This document shows, in pieces, positions 23,593 to 36,800 of a DNA stretch of 64,000 bases. Within the stretch, counting starts at the first letter, position 1, and the number at the start of each line of letters is the position of its first letter. Location of the stretch: positions 52,073,381 through 52,137,380 of the forward strand of contig NC_069136.1 in assembly GCF_026914265.1 (NCBI RefSeq). The letters are read 5' to 3'. The notes beneath the pieces were generated by a model that saw only the letters and a program-made list of their open reading frames with translations, had not been told where the DNA came from and ran no database searches. Source of the DNA: Mya arenaria. Its lineage: Eukaryota; Mollusca; Bivalvia; Myida; Myidae. The position numbers and the translations under genes were made by a program.

Positions 23593-26320
23593 AACGGGCC
23601 CCAAATGAAAAGATATAATCATCACTGGTGACTTTAACTAAAACACCAGCAATATAAGTTACTCTAGACGTGTTCAAACTTTATGTTCACTATATGGTCT
23701 ATCGCAGGTGATAACAGAGCAAACTCACTTTACTGAAAGTACCTCATCAACACTAGATATGATTTTCATTGCTAACTCAAATGGTTTAATAACATCGGGT
23801 GTTGGAGATCCTTTTCTTCCATCAAACATTCGCTGCCATTGCCCAATCTTTGGCATTATTAAGTTTGCAAAATGTAAGTCTTCCTCTTTCTCGAGAGAAG
23901 TATGGTATTACGATAGAGGTAATTACGATGATTTGTGTGATCTTCTCGAGGGAACTGATTGGGACTCTCTTTCTAATTTGAATATCAATATATACACTGA
24001 CAATATTACCAATGCCATTTTGACTAACGCAAAAAGATGTATCCCGACTAAACCAGTCGTTATTCGACCAGATGACGTACCCTGGATGATTCGCAAACGT
24101 AAACGTTATTTATAGTAGGGCTAAAATACAAACTCAGCCCAACTATGGGGTAAATTTCGTAAACTTCGGAACGAAACAACTTTGGCTATTTGTGACGCAA
24201 AAGAAACATATTATTCTAATCTCTCAGAAAAAAAATGCTCAGGGTCTTCTCAGTCTAAAGGATGGTGGACAGTTTTGAAGTCGTTTGTTAATCCTCAACC
24301 AAGGCCAAACATTAATGCAATCCAAGATCCCTCTGATGGCGAACTCTGCCTAGATGACGCTAGTAAAGCTGAAATTCTCAATACCCACTTTAAAAATCAA
24401 TCTTTATTAGATGATACCGGCCACACTGTTCCGCCAGCTAGTAATCATAACAGTAACCGCAAAATTGACAATATCACAGTGCTACCAAATGAGATAACTG
24501 ACATTATATCATCATTGCCTGTTAATAAAGCTTCAGGACCAGATGGCATAAGCAATCGAATCCTAAAAGAATGTTCTAACTCGTTAGCTCGCCCGTTGTG
24601 CCCCCTATTTAATATGTCTCTCTCAATCGGTAGATTTCCAAAACCATGGAAAGATGCTAATGTGTGTGCAGTTTTGAAAAAGGGTGATTCCATACTTCCT
24701 GTTAACTATCGTCCTATCTCCCTACTTAATACAATGGAAAAGGTGTTTGAAAGGGCAATATATAAACACTTCTTTAACCACCTTCGTGACATAAACTTTT
24801 TTACCCCATTCCAGTCAGGCTTTCGGCCAGGCGATTCTACTGTTAATCAGCTTGCATACCTTTACAACACATTTTGCATTAGATGATGGCCTAGAGGTTA
24901 GAGCAGTATTCTTTGATATCAGTAAGGCATTTGATAAAGTTTGGGACAAGGGCTTGATTGTGAAACTACAAGAAACTGGTGTCGATGGCAATTTACTTTC
25001 GTGGTTTAGTGACTATCTTAGCAAACGTAGGCAACGAGTAGTTCTTCCTGGCTCCATATCTAGTTTGGTCTTTCTTAAGGCTGGTGTTCCCCAAGGTTCT
25101 ATTCTAGGTCCCCTGATATTTTTGATATTTATAAATGACATTGTTGTCAACATTGGAAGTAATGTTAGGCTATTTTCAGACGATACTAGTCTTTATATTA
25201 TCGTTGAAGGGCCACTGAAATAATCCAGAGAGATATTGATAGCATTAGTACATGTGCTGATAAATGGCAAGTCACCTTTAATCCTGCAAAAACTAAGTCA
25301 ATTATGTTCTCCAGAAAACGCCTACCGCGTATTTATCCAGATTTGTCTATGTATGGTCAACAAATCTCAGAAATCAATTCGCATAAACAGCTTGGTTTGG
25401 TTCTTTCCAGTGACTGTACATGGCATAAACACTTTGAGTACAACAGAAGTAAAGCACTTAAAAGAATATGCATCATGCAAAGGCTTAAGTTCCGTCTGGA
25501 CAGAAAATGTCTAGAAACTATTTATTTTTCGTACATCCGTCCGATTCTTGAATATGCGGATATTGTCTGGGATAATTGTACGGACTACGAAAAAAACGAA
25601 CTGCAAGAGATACAAAATGAAGCCGGTAGAATAGTTTGTGGGTCTACTAAGTTAATTTCGATTGATGTTCTCCATACGGAGCTATGTTGGCCTACTCTAT
25701 CAGAAAGACGCATTAATCACAGACTATGTCTCTTCTATAAAATGAAAAACGGCCTTGCCCCAGAATATCTATCATCCCTTGCACCTTTAAATGTCAGTAC
25801 ACAGAATTATCCACTACGGAATGCATCTAACACAAGAACGGTTATGTCACGCACAGATTCATACTTTTCCTCATTCTTACCTTCAACTATACGTGCATGG
25901 AATGAACTTCAACAGATTATGCGGGATTGTCGTTCAATTGCATCCTTTAAATATGCACTTCGTAGTCGATTGCCAGTCTGCCCGCCTTACAATTATTACA
26001 GTAACCGCCGATTACAAGCATTTCACACTCAACTGCGTACTAGTTGCAGTGGTCTTAACTATCACCTTTATGGTAAAAATATTACCAGCTCTCCTCTTTG
26101 CGAGTGTGGTGAAGTTGAAAGTAGTACTCACTATTTTATGCATTGTCCTTTATATACCGACTCTCGACAAACCTTCTTTCGTGATATGTCAATTATCACA
26201 GAAATTAACATTGGTTTCATTCTCTATGGCAATCCAACCCTAAACAACGAAAACAACTTCAAAATATTTGATACTGTTCATAAATTCATACAAGACTCGA
26301 AACGTTTTTGATCATTACCT
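23593..26320 (+). mobile_element. LINE (non-LTR retrotransposon, Jockey/CR1-like), 5'-truncated and broken
   Basis: The first recognisable piece is the endonuclease end, with TGDFN (23624-23638) and a later H-x-P-type segment near 23840. The reverse transcriptase follows: [50 protein letters not shown], the catalytic LFSDDTSLY (~25170-25195) and a thumb with HKQLGLVLSSD. The C-terminus has RPILEYADIVW and a CxCGxxESSTHYFMHC zinc-type cluster (26098-26150), ending at TGA 26311. Seen damage is a stop just after GDFN, a stop at 24114, a frame change near 24850-24890, and another stop/frame change at 25221-25300. No ORF1 or poly-A-type tail was identified. The clade is judged from motif order only. 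Confidence 0.9.
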
Positions 26321-26649
26321 GACTTACAGTGTGTCCCCAATATGGTTTGTACCCAACTTCTTTTCTTCCTTCATATCTGTCCACACCCTACTTATATATC
26401 CTTTATACTGTCACTTGTGCTTATTTTGTATATATTATGTATCGTGTTTGAACTATTGAACCCATATCTAAACAAACAAAAAACTTATTCCTATTTTTTA
26501 GCATTAGAAACAACTTTTCTCGCATAAAAGATATATATCGTCTAATCGTCAGTCATACGAATATTTCTGGCAAATGAGTAATTTAATTCCCTTTGAGAAG
26601 AACTCTATAAGCTTTGCTTTCGTTCCAATCCATTTCAATATTATAGACA

Positions 26650-26652
<3 letters not shown>

Positions 26653-26685
<33 letters not shown>
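26653..26685. repeat. (TG)n microsatellite
   Basis: About 33 bp of pure TG between copy A and copy B. Confidence 0.95.
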
Positions 26686-26687
<2 letters not shown>

Positions 26688-29600
26688 TCTGTGTAGTTTG
26701 TTTGTATGTGTTGAATAAAATATGTTTAAATCAAATGAAAAGAAGCAAACTATGTATCTCTTAAGGGAAATATAAGCCATTCATATAGGTCTCACAGCTT
26801 GCGGCAGCAGTGAAATTGCAGTTTAAAGACCGCATAACGTAGACAATGCATTCCGAAACAAAACACTACAGCGAGTGGTGCTAAAATTGTCCTCCCACAT
26901 AGAACAAAACATCAAAACATATATTTTTTCACTTCTTGTGGTTGTTTCACAAGACAAACCTCAATAATACAATGACAACTACAGACACAAGCCAAGTACT
27001 CGCAAAATCAGAAATAAACTCTGTTTAGGCGCACAAGGCAAGAGCCAAAACGACACTAAACAAGAGATACCAACGTATAGAAACCACTTCCCACACCATG
27101 ATCACTGACATGAAAAACATAAACTAAAATGTACAAGCTATACGACACAATAGTCTCTATTTAGAGGAGGGTATATAGTTACAATAACCATAAGCTCCTT
27201 TAGCATTATGAAGTATTAACATTAACACGGACAAATCATAAGAAATGGAAATGGTATTTAGAAACGGGGGCCGTTGAGGCATTATGAAAGATTGTAATAT
27301 AGGGAAATTCAACTTGAAGTGGTGTCATCATATAAGCATTTCGGCTCATATTTTACACCTTACTAAGATGGACTCTGTGGTAGCGCCAATTTTATGTTAC
27401 TCTTCAAAAATTTCAATTTCTGTATGAAACTGTGTGGGTTAAATAGAACAGTGACAAAATGCTTTGCTCTGAGCGATTGTGGTAGACTACCAATGCTGAC
27501 AATTTATTCTATATGTGAAAGATTTTGGATCAAAATTATACTAGGGATGGCAACGAGTACTCGAGTACTCGATCGCACGTCCGAGTACTGGAGTACCAAA
27601 TCACTACTCGAGTACTCGGAAAAAATTTAAAATTAATCTATAAAAATCACCAAATAAACGATTAACAGACAAATATCAGATCTGGTTAGTTGCCAAGATG
27701 ACAATTTACGGTCCCTCTAATCCCCGCTGTGTACACAATTGACCTCAATCAATTACTTGACAGCAGTTGTGAAAGTTGCAAACTGTCACCAAAGGACCAG
27801 TAATGAATATCCACGTTTGTTTTACATAATGCTTTTGAGTATCGATAATGTAAGTTGTATTATTTGGGCAACACACTTCAAAAATATATTTGAACACGCA
27901 TGGATAGCCCAAGATGTTGGCCAACCCAAATGTTCACGAAAAGGTTAAAAGACAGTTCCCTGCAAAAGCTGCATGCAGATATAGAGTCGTCACCAAAAGC
28001 TGAACATTATAAACACTATAAAATCCTTCCGGATCCAGAGGGGTATTTGTCAAAAGACCTACCATATCCTTGAAAGAGATGTTTAGGGCAGACGCTTATG
28101 ACACTTGAATATTGCACGGGAACTTTGATTCTGTCCATTATGACAGAGTACAGGATACAATGTGGTAGAAGGCGAGTACCACTTGCTTCTTGTCTGTCTT
28201 TCTTACGATGGTTTACGACGTGAATTGTTCCAAACTTATCTGGCTCACGCATTCAAGCTTTCAATTGTTCAATAACATTTTGTGTTACTTGTGATATATT
28301 CTCGTTAACAACATTCGTATATAAAGCTTCTATTTTAAAAGCAACTGATCTTACACGAATGATAAACTGACATGAAATAGAACCTTATATATGTATTTGT
28401 GTATGTGTATGTGCGTTTTTATACATGTGTGTATCTTTGATAATTATGTTTGTTTTGTATAACAACATAGATACATGTTTTGTTAATATCTAATATACTT
28501 TATATTTGACGCACTAAATACTACGATTTGATATATGGATTCTGTGTTGGTTATATTTATTCTGGGCTGGGGGCCTCAAATACAATAGACAATATCTTAT
28601 CTTTTGTTATGTTAAGCTATTTCCCAAACAATACGGAAAAAAGATCTGATGAGCTGGAGGTAAATGCTTAATACATATGTATTTATTTTAAGTAAGATTT
28701 TAACTTGAGTTGAGTAAATTAAAGTCTAGAAATTATAAGATCACCTACAAATTGACCATATATACTAATTTACACTTTTCATGGCATAATATATGCATAT
28801 CATCTCAATAATGACAAATGTACAAAGCAATGCAACTATGAATAATTATCTTATATAGCATGTAAGTATATAAAAACCTAAAAACTTTATTACTAACCTA
28901 AATATTTAGAATTCTGAATAATCAAGCTGTAAAATAAAACTGATCAGGCGGGGAACAAGCAAGGTGGTTATTCTACAAAGCACAGCACAGGCATTACACA
29001 GATGTAATACTTAAATGAGACAAGAGTATTGCATAATAAAGAGAATGAATAGGTTCAATACAGAAAATAATCACTAAGCTACAAGTTTATACAGCTGGAA
29101 TGAATTGGATGTATACTCAACACGGTAACAATAAATCATAAAAATATAGTAGTAAAGTTGAGAGAAGTAAATACAAAATGAATTGTGTTTTCTATTATCG
29201 CATATGCATAAAGATCTTAGTGACACCATTTTTCGGAAAGGTCAGTGGTAGGATGAACAGCGTTACCGTGAAAGGTGACCAGGCGTATAAAAAAGTAGTC
29301 AAAATACATTTTGGTTAAAAATAATTCAAAGTTAGATTGGGCTCGTGTCAGTGATAGGAATAGCCTTGTTGATTTGTTAATGCATCTCTTTGTCTTCAAA
29401 TGTTATTATCTGGGTGTCCGTTCGCTTTGTTCCATTTGGAACAGCAGACTGGCGTTCAATGAATGTCAAACAGACTATGAGGCTAGGTTTTAAGCGCTCC
29501 AAAATACTATTTGGTGAATCAAATCTTGGCATACGCTTTCTTTTCGAAATTGTGCTGTATTCCATTCACACGTAAGATGGTAATATAGCACTTCTAATCG

Positions 29601-29793
29601 CCCCGAAATATTCCTACCATCTTCGTTTTTTCTGCCACCCATCCCCTGTACCATAAACGGAATATCAAGGATTCTTGTACAAAAACACATTCTTTTTGTG
29701 TGTATATACCTTAACCGTCAGTTGGTAATCACTGTCATATGAATAAACATAAGTTCGTTTATCGTTTCTCGCCTTTCGAAAGAAAACTGTTTA
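26686..29793. other. Intergenic DNA between the divergent receptors
   Basis: No gene is supported. A minus-strand open frame at 28016-28252 has amino-acid variety but no family I know and no neighbours in frame. A possible hAT-type end lies at 27545 (separate entry). The rest is AT-rich. Confidence 0.45.
27545..27625. mobile_element. Possible end of a hAT-type element
   Basis: The start tagggatggcaacgagtact, followed by repeated CGAGTACTCG palindromes, is the style of terminal and subterminal repeats in invertebrate hAT elements. I found no matching opposite end (a ccatccct-type terminus) in the intergenic region, so it is a solo or truncated end at best. Confidence 0.35.
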
Positions 29794-29801
29794 ATATCCA
29801 T

Positions 29802-30605
29802 TAGTGATGAAACGATTATCGAGTACAATCGATAAATCGTCACTGACAATGCTATGTCGGCGACAATCGATAGTGGTTGTCTAAAATCGATGTCGCTAAT
29901 GTAACTTCCGGTAACTACGTATTTTTTGTTATGCGAAAAAAGAAGAGTGCGGTGAATGTATATACTTTTGCTTAAAAACTGACAAGCTCCATATCTTACA
30001 AATTGTTTTTAATTTAACTGTATATATATTTCATAAAACCTCAATAATCTATCGCTATGGTGTAGTAGGTCCGGTCTTACCTGCAAATACCGGGGATCCC
30101 GGCTCGATGCATTCTGTTTTTGAAACCTTTTTTGTATCGTTTGTTATTAACAAATTTACTTTTTTGTGAAAGTTTTATGAACTTAGGATATTATGATAAA
30201 ATCTTCAATATTACCGGCTATTGAATGATAAGCTGGCTAACAAATAATTAATATGCCTTTACAGGATAAAATGCTTAGATAACTTACAAGATGCGGTGTG
30301 CGTCATTTTGCAATTGATGTAGAATTATTAAGTACACGTATGTGTTTTGTTGTTATGTTTTTTCGTTATGTTATTAAAGACAGAAAAAGGTTATGTTAAT
30401 ATGCTTACTGTTGCAAAAAGCATGATTATAGCATCACACGTGCTGATACCAGGTTAAACCATTTAAATGATCAAGATTATACTATAAAGAATGTATTCCT
30501 AAATGGTATTATAAGCTTTCGATTATTGTCCGATAGTAAATCGAAATACTTGGTCCGATTCGATTCGATTATCGATAGCAAGTGGAGTCCGATTTTCAAA
30601 CACTA
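29802..30605. mobile_element. Non-autonomous hAT element (804 bp) with 8-bp target duplication
   Basis: The element begins TAGTGATGAAACGATTATCG and ends with the imperfect inverse ...CGATTTTCAAACACTA. Both flanks carry the same 8 bp, ATATCCAT (29794-29801 and 30606-30613). Subterminal atcgataatcga-type motifs occur near both ends. An 8-bp duplication plus short imperfect inverted ends is diagnostic of the hAT superfamily. No transposase is encoded, so it would need one in trans. The perfect duplication suggests fairly recent insertion. Confidence 0.85.
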
Positions 30606-30613
30606 ATATCCAT

Positions 30614-33600
30614 TTTAAGTCTTATGAAATTTCTGAGTAAGTTATCTGAAACAAGAATTCGATATAAACGAAGTATTATTCTTCGATATTATGGTGTACA
30701 CATAAATCAATGCTTTGGGCTTCCTTTTCTTAATGGGAAAACTAAACCAATAAATCTAACCCTAGTGTACAATAATTATGAATGTCAAATTTAGATACTA
30801 CACGAGTCGTAACTGGGTAAGTACTGCGATCTGGTTGTGCTAATTATTGTCCTTGATCGAGATAAAGAGTTGAGACCAGATTTGTTAAATATTGGATATA
30901 AAATGGTTGAGCTAAACATATTTCGATGTGAATAAGTTGTTTGGAGTAAATAGTGAGAAATGACTGTTTAAAGAGCTCGTTCGAGCCTTTATGCCAAAAT
31001 ATACTGTATCGTTTAGGAATGAATAGGTTAGAGAACGGAATTAAAAGTATGACGGCTCGAAGACGCCGGAAGACATTAGCCTTAAATGGATACCATACTA
31101 GCCAGGCGACATAAGCATCTATCGTCTAACTTGTATTGGAGAATTACTAAAACATTAAATAACAGATTTTGTATTCAATATTTGAGCGTCTGCATACGAG
31201 CCTGAAGTCAATAAAATGAATTTTCAGTATGATATTTGGGTATTAAATCATACAACTAATTGCAAAATATAACAATGACCCAATTCAAAGTGATACGTTT
31301 AATCTTTTTATAGTTAAATGAACTGTCTAGCCAGTCTAAACGCACATCCGTTGATTAGATATTTCATCTTAACATGTTTAATGTTATGTATCTAAAGATG
31401 TCTATCCAGTCTAAACGTGCAATGATATACCAACAGTTTAAATCGTAAAGTGCACATTATAATCTTGAAAAAAGGATAAAACAAAAAGAAAAACGCATTC
31501 CTGTGTGTCTAGTCCTCAGCCGGTTTAATGTAAACACATCTACAATGCACTCACTAACTGGTAATAACAGATCAAGCCTAGTCGTCCAGCCGACATTGCA
31601 CAAGGTCCCCATCGGCAACGCTCGTATCATCGGGCACTTTCCTTGATTTCCGTTTCTCCCCTTTTCACTTTCACACATATTCTGAAACCGTTCCTCTATC
31701 AATTTCCCAGCGTGGTATCATCTCCTCGGCTCGCCTCCGTCATTTGCTTCGGTATTGCATTCTGTTATAGCATCTTCAGAAAATATCTGAGTCATCAGCT
31801 ACAGTTAGGAATTACTAACACTAGGAAGTGTTTTATATCCTGATTTTTATTCTATCTCACAATTGTTATTCTATAAGCCCTGCAGATTAATTCAATGTTT
31901 TTTACATGAGTTGATTTCAAACAGTTTGGCGTTGTCTGTAACCCCTGCCTTCACAGTTCAAGTGTAAGTACATTTTCTTGTTTGAATTATCGCCGCGAAT
32001 GCCATAATATTGTATGACATTTAGCTGACTTTAATGTTTTTTCATTATTTCTCCTCTGTGCTTTTGACTTCCCGTATGTGTGTTAGACAAACTTTTCGAA
32101 ACCAAGATGCTGTAACTGAACTTATTCTACTAACTTCAATTATCAGATAATTGATTACTTCTTAAAAGTTTTCTATAACAGGACGAAGTTGATGTTGGTC
32201 CTATGTCGTGAAAGAAATTAAACCAATATTGTAGTTTTTAATTCTGTATCATTTTATTTTATTTCATCCACTTTCCTTTATTCTAACTTTCCAAAAGACT
32301 TATATTTCCTTGTTTGTTTTTAACAGTTCGCACAGCATACACGCTGGGTGTCATTAATGTTGATCTAGAAGTAATTTTAATGATTCAGAAAAATGGCCAC
32401 AAGCTCAAAATACGATGCTGTCATCAACTGAAAATACGATAATTCATGGCGTTGTTAAAAATGCATCTTTTCTTTCGATTGTATAAGGACGATCGCGTAT
32501 TTTCTGCTATTTGTATTTCAATTTACCAAAATAATCATTATATTGCACGTCCTTTCTTCAGATTTGCCATAAACGTTATCACATTTGCTACATGTATATT
32601 ATAATTAAATTCAGTGCTTTTTTGTTAAAAAGTCTAGTTCAATTGCTAGGTGACTTGGTTGACTTAGATTAATCAAAATTAATTATGCTTTTCATCTTTG
32701 ATAGTTAAATAATGTTTTATCAGGGGGGTTTTAAGAATAACCTACATCTTTTGAGAAAAAGGGAATGATCATTTGTCTGACATTGTTTGTTTGGTAAAGT
32801 ATTAGTTGTAGATAAGAAATATGATGATGCATTTAAGTGATAGTATAAACATATATCACCTTCTTTAAATACATACAAACGGTACTAATCACACTTTGAT
32901 TAGTTTGTAAATTGCTCAACATGCATATATCATAAAATGAAACAAATACTTAAACCAAACAATGCTTTTATGCTTTAATTCCACGCGGCTGCGTTTACGG
33001 TACAATTGCATGCGGCTACTGATACATGCACACACGAACCATACTTGACTGATATCGGCTTGTTTATGAGCCATATTTAAATCAATGTGCAAGGAAGTCG
33101 AAATTGCCAATACATGTGATTATACAGAACTCAAAAATATATGTTAAATAAGAGCTATTAGGTTCATCGCTGTTGTTTCGTCTTATTTAGACAATACTGG
33201 GGGAAGATTGAAATGCCGGCCATTCCATCATACGATGATAACGATACTGGCAATTCAAACATCATTTTTTATCTGAGCAGAACGTTTGTTACGTTTAAGT
33301 ACAAGGCATTGCTGATCAGATATTCTTGTATATCTTAACACAAAAATATATTTATTTTGTAAAAAACATGTCCGAAAAAAATGTTAAAGTTGACCAACTC
33401 CTTATTACATGATATATGTAATATGCTTGCTGAATATTAAACTTCAAAACTAAATATAAAACGACATTTTGAAACTTTTATGTTTTGATCCTTCAAACTA
33501 TTTTTTGCACTGTTGAAAGCCCCTAAATTGCTGCCAAAATACTGTGATATCATAAATAGAAAAGCAGTAAAGTATCCAAATATGATGCAATAATAATTTA

Positions 33601-33625
33601 AGTGACACTAAACAGATAACCAGAT
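30614..33625. other. Intergenic DNA, nothing recognised
   Basis: AT-rich with short open frames only. A ~20-bp word around cagtctaaacg occurs twice (near 31335 and 31411). I see no exon with splice sites and no RNA gene. Confidence 0.45.
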
Positions 33626-33811
33626 AAAAGTTTCCCTTTAAACCCTCGAGGTCTTATCAATGAATATTACGTGACTACTCTAGTATTTAAAGTGCTCACA
33701 AACACGGAAATTTACAACAACCGGTTAATGTATGCTAGCTTTTACCTGAAATCGTGATACCAGGTTTTCATCTTCCTGAATGAAGTTATAAGTGACATGA
33801 AGTAAAACAAA
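33626..33811 (+). promoter_or_regulatory. Conserved upstream block of copy B
   Basis: This is the counterpart of 22492-22677 in inverted orientation. The shared palindrome CCTCGAGG (33643-33650) lies ~165 bp before the ATG in both genes, and an agtatttaa word follows in both. It probably includes the core promoter and 5' UTR. Confidence 0.6.
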
Positions 33812-33872
33812 ATGAATCTATTGAATTGTTTAATTGTGACAATTTTGTATTGTTTGGGAGTAATTTGCAAAG
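33812..33872 (+). CDS. Copy B exon 1: signal peptide
   Basis: It encodes MNLLNCLIVTILYCLGVICK plus one base, followed by a GTAGTG donor. The hydrophobic core and paralogy to copy A fix the start codon. Confidence 0.85.
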
Positions 33873-36800
33873 GTAGTGTGATGTTTCATTATAACAACTG
33901 TTCAACTGAAATATCAATTTGAATAGATATATTTATTCATATATTAAACATATTTAAAACATACACATAAACTTATTTATTTAGCATGAACGTCGTTTTA
34001 TTATTATGACTGCTAAAGAAAACCTCATTCTAAATATATAAAGCTCATTAGATATAGGTCGACGGTGATTATTTACTTTGATTATTAAGATATGAAACCA
34101 AACAAAAGGACATCATTAAAACACGACATGTTGTAAAATGTTTACAAAAGGAAAGAATTCATTTATGAATAAAAACTCTTTGGTATGTTGTTTTTTAAAC
34201 CTTTGTAAAATCCTCATGTATGATACAATAAATGAATCATTGCGGGAAATATGAGTTGTTTGTCAAAATAATGATGTTGATTAAAAAGTGATGTTCTAAA
34301 AGTTCATCGGAATAACTTAAAAGGTATCGTTATTACTCAAATAAAAGATCCAGTCTGGTTTGAATAAGAAATTGCGGAATCAACATAGTGCTAAAAACAA
34401 AATTAGTTTGACTGTCATAACATTTATTTTATAGTTTTCAATCAGGTACTTTCGAATGATAAACGTAATCGGCAAGATTTATCAAGAAATATTCACATTC
34501 GGTAGGAAACTTCCCATCTAAGATGGTTTATCATTGGGTGAGATAGGAAGATCGTGGAGATTTATAGCATATATTAGCTAGTATAATAACCTCGTGTCAT
34601 GCTTTATTGCACATTCTTAAATTTTAACTTGTTCAACAACGTTTGGTCGCTTTGATTATATGTAAAGTATCCATACTATTTATTTTATATGTTTGGTAAA
34701 GACATTCTCTAGCAAACGATGAGTAATAAAATATAATATTTATACCCCTTCAAAATATTTATATTTTGCCATTTGGCAGTTGTTCATGCTTATATAAGCT
34801 ATTTTGAGCTCAGCGTCATTTGTCCGTGATTTCTTCTCTGAAATCGCATGGCAATGACCTATCAAATTTGGTATGTAGCCTTACGTAGTGGCCTTTTACT
34901 AAATTTGTTCTAGTTATGTCAATGGGGTCATAGCTGGCCATGCCCCGGTTGTTTTAGGTTTTCTATATCCTGTTATAGTATAAAATTTGAAAATCTTCTT
35001 CTCTTAAACGCCTAAGTTTTTTTAAAAAATGGTATGTAATTTCATGTAGTTGCCGTTGATCATCCGTTATAACCACTGACTTGTCATTATAAACTGGTGC
35101 GCGTCCCTAAAGTTTTCACTGTATGTTAGAAAAATAATGCAGAGGTGGAAAAGAGTTATGGATGACGCCATATACATCCTTTAGTGTTATAGGTCGTAGC
35201 ACGTTAAATTAAAAGTATACTAATAAGAGACTACAACGAAATGAATACATTTCATATCTCACCTTCATTTTTAATAACACTACAGTGACAGACAGGCGTT
35301 TCTTTAATTATAACGTTAGTATAATGAAAATGTATTTGTTCTTCAATTTGTTTATATTGTGCTATCAAAATGTACAAATGTACCTGTAAAACATACAATC
35401 GTAGTTTAATAATCCTATAAACACACTGTTATGGTTAAATATTCCTACAAACTTACCTTTGTGGTTGAATGCACAAACTTGTTTTGCTATTCAAATTTGT
35501 TTTAATCATATCGATTTACTAGTTATACGAGATATAGATCAGCCTAAATTTGTGGAACTTTCAGATCAAGGAGTTTTTATTTCAAAAGATGAAACGAAAT
35601 GGAACGAGTCTAGTTGCACCTTGGCAGAACCAAAGGTAACCTGCAGGGACGATGGCTCATGCATTGTTGAAAATGGTTTGGAATTTCTTACAAATGCAGA
35701 ATATCAAGACAATGCATTTTGGATTGGATATGCCAAAACATGGATTAGTTATGCTTATGCTGGTAAGTTAATGCAGTTATTTATGTAAATATACATGACA
35801 GAATTATTTTTAAACGGTTTAAAAAACAATAATATAGCATTTATATATTTGATAAATTTAAAATATTTAGGTTACCGCCTTTGAACGGTCGCTGAAACAC
35901 GAGATCCTTGGGGTTTAAACGAGTTTTTGCGCACGTAACCGCACATGTGTCTTATTGTTTATCAATACTAAACAAAATTCTAAAAATAATCCAGACCACA
36001 GCTGATGTAGTAACACAAATACTAGGTACGGACTCCACATATTAACAAATTAATTCAGTTGAAACAACAGTGAATTCTTTTCTAAGGTACAATTCAGTCA
36101 TTTTTAAAAAGCCATTCTGAGGGTTTATAACTGAGCAAATGTCTTTGTTTTGAAGGATGTGGCCAATTGAATACTGAGGTCGAATATTCTGTTCCAACAC
36201 TGGGAGAATGTAGACGTACAGCAGGATGCAAAACATTCGGTATACAAAATTCAACAGCTGTGAGTAGTTCCGGGGCGAGTTAACACATATTCAAACCGAT
36301 GACTAAATGAAATATTCTAAGTTTAAGAAGTTTGATATATCTGTAATCAAAGGACTAACGTAACTATTTCAAAAATATTAATTTATACAATGTTAATTCA
36401 ACAACTATAGCAATATGTCTTTTTAGCGCTCTTTCTTTTGTGTGCAGTTTGTAAGGCCTTCTTAACAGTACATTGGTTAGAGTTTTAGGTATGTCCCTGA
36501 AGATAACATCAGAGTCATCATTTTTTCTCGATATTTACGAATAGAACATATCAATGCCATGCAAAACGAATGATTGCACTGAAAATCTTCAGTGTGATCT
36601 CTTTTTTTATAGAAAGTTTCTCAAACCTGTGATAGCTGAAAAGAAATGTTGTCTAAACTTTATAATAAAAAGGGTTATTGAAATATTGCTAAAATTGCAT
36701 TTCCTAGTTAAATAGCAAAGCAAATCTTTATTTTTTTTGTCCACAATAGTTCCTTGAAGTTGTAAAATTAGTGATATTGCAAGGTATCTCAGTGTATAGT

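Noticed and set aside
28016-28252. Minus-strand 78-codon frame as a gene
   Set aside because: No known motif, no adjoining exon in phase, no duplicate elsewhere in the window.
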